Position numbers and translations under genes: made by a program | Assembly: GCA_017632755.1 (NCBI GenBank) | Contig: JAGBQU010000256.1 | Location: 1 to 6,919 of the forward strand | DNA: 6,919 bases | From: Lachnospiraceae bacterium | GTDB lineage: Bacteria > Bacillota_A > Clostridia > Lachnospirales > Lachnospiraceae | Reading direction: 5' to 3' | Part shown: piece after piece, positions 6,470 to 6,919 of the stretch | Layout: each line of letters starts with the position of its first letter | Numbering within the stretch: the stretch's first letter is position 1 | The notes under the pieces: model-generated | The model's input: the letters and a program-made list of their open reading frames with translations, nothing else | Databases searched by the model: none | Told to the model about the DNA's origin: nothing

Positions 6470-6919
6470 ATGAACATTTCCAAATTTACACAAAAGTCTG
6501 TAGAGGCAGTGGAAGGTTGTGAAAAGCTGGCGTATGAATACGGCAATCAGGAGATCGAGCAGGAGCATCTGCTCTACAGTCTGCTCACGATAGAGGACAG
6601 CCTGATCCTAAAGCTTGTGTAGAAAATGGGGATCGATAAGGAGCATTTCCTGGAACGCTCTAAGGCGGCGATCGGCAAGCGTGTGAAGGTACAGGGCGGA
6701 GAGCTGCATATCGGTGCCGACCTCAACAAAGCGCTGATTACGGCAGAGGATGAAGCAAAGGCCATGGGGGACGATTATGTCTCCGTGGAGCATCTGATGC
6801 TGGCCATGATAAAGCATCCGAACCGCGAGATCAAAGCCATGTTCACGGAATACGGCTTCACCAGGGACAGTTTCCTTTCGGCACTGCAGCAGGTACGGGG
6901 CAACCAGAGGGTGACCACG
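6470..6919 (+). pseudogene. clpB: clpB disaggregase chaperone, N-terminal part, interrupted by an in-frame amber codon (3' partial)
   Basis: ClpB is an ATP-driven hexameric Hsp100 chaperone that pulls apart protein aggregates together with DnaK. The 150 codons visible are the Clp N-terminal domain with its two repeats: MNISKFTQKSVEAVEG...QEIEQEHLLYSLL (codons 1-42) and DLNKALITAEDEAKAMG...VSVEHLMLAMI (about codons 84-117). The AAA+ modules lie beyond the window. A strong AAGGAGG precedes the ATG by 6 nt. Codon 51 (6620-6622) is TAG within LILKLV-stop-KMGID, where relatives have Glu or Gln, so a single base change from GAG or CAG explains it. The frame is otherwise intact on both sides. A restart at ATG 6626 has no ribosome binding site. 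No CIRCE element or CtsR-type heptamer repeat is visible upstream. Recent mutation and sequence error are both possible. Confidence 0.8.

Noticed and set aside
5498..6568. Long open frame on the minus strand opposite galE (356 codons)
   Set aside because: It is fully antisense to a clear galE, its translation resembles no known family, and the lack of stops follows from galE codon usage.

Overview
The window looks like a chromosomal segment from a low-to-mid-GC Gram-positive bacterium, most likely a clostridial anaerobe of the Lachnospiraceae type. This is an inference from three things: strong AAGGAGG-type ribosome binding sites, the gene families present (a MecA-type adaptor, a Tet(M)-like GTPase carrying a YacP/NYN domain, a clostridial-style corrinoid adenosyltransferase), and a sigma-A style extended -10 promoter. 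All credible genes lie on the + strand. No RNA genes, insertion sequences or CRISPR arrays were seen.

Region 1 (1-5241) reads as one tightly packed transcription unit with five genes. It starts with a 5'-truncated ribosomal-protection-type translational GTPase fused at its C-terminus to a YacP/Rae1-like NYN ribonuclease domain. Next come a small, very acidic unknown protein, a MecA-family adaptor protein, and a beta-phosphoglucomutase-like HAD phosphatase. The last gene encodes a two-part protein whose C-terminal half is a complete corrinoid adenosyltransferase (CobO/BtuR type) and whose N-terminal half ends in a cysteine cluster. Gaps are 25-39 nt, and the last two genes share a base (TGATG).

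Region 2 (5242-6394) is a new unit. A near-consensus promoter with a palindrome at its start site drives galE (UDP-glucose 4-epimerase).

Region 3 (6395-6919) starts with a leader holding a 13-bp hairpin with a short T-tract and, mutually exclusive with it, a perfect anti-Shine-Dalgarno sequence. The start of clpB follows. This clpB reading frame is broken by an in-frame TAG at codon 51 and runs off the window.

The most interesting points are the fusion of a ribosome A-site GTPase to an A-site-type mRNA endonuclease, the internal ribosome binding site inside the adenosyltransferase fusion, the palindromic site at the galE promoter, and the two-state leader ahead of clpB. Both window edges carry reading-frame damage (positions about 1-118, and the clpB amber codon). 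This could be real decay or sequence error.
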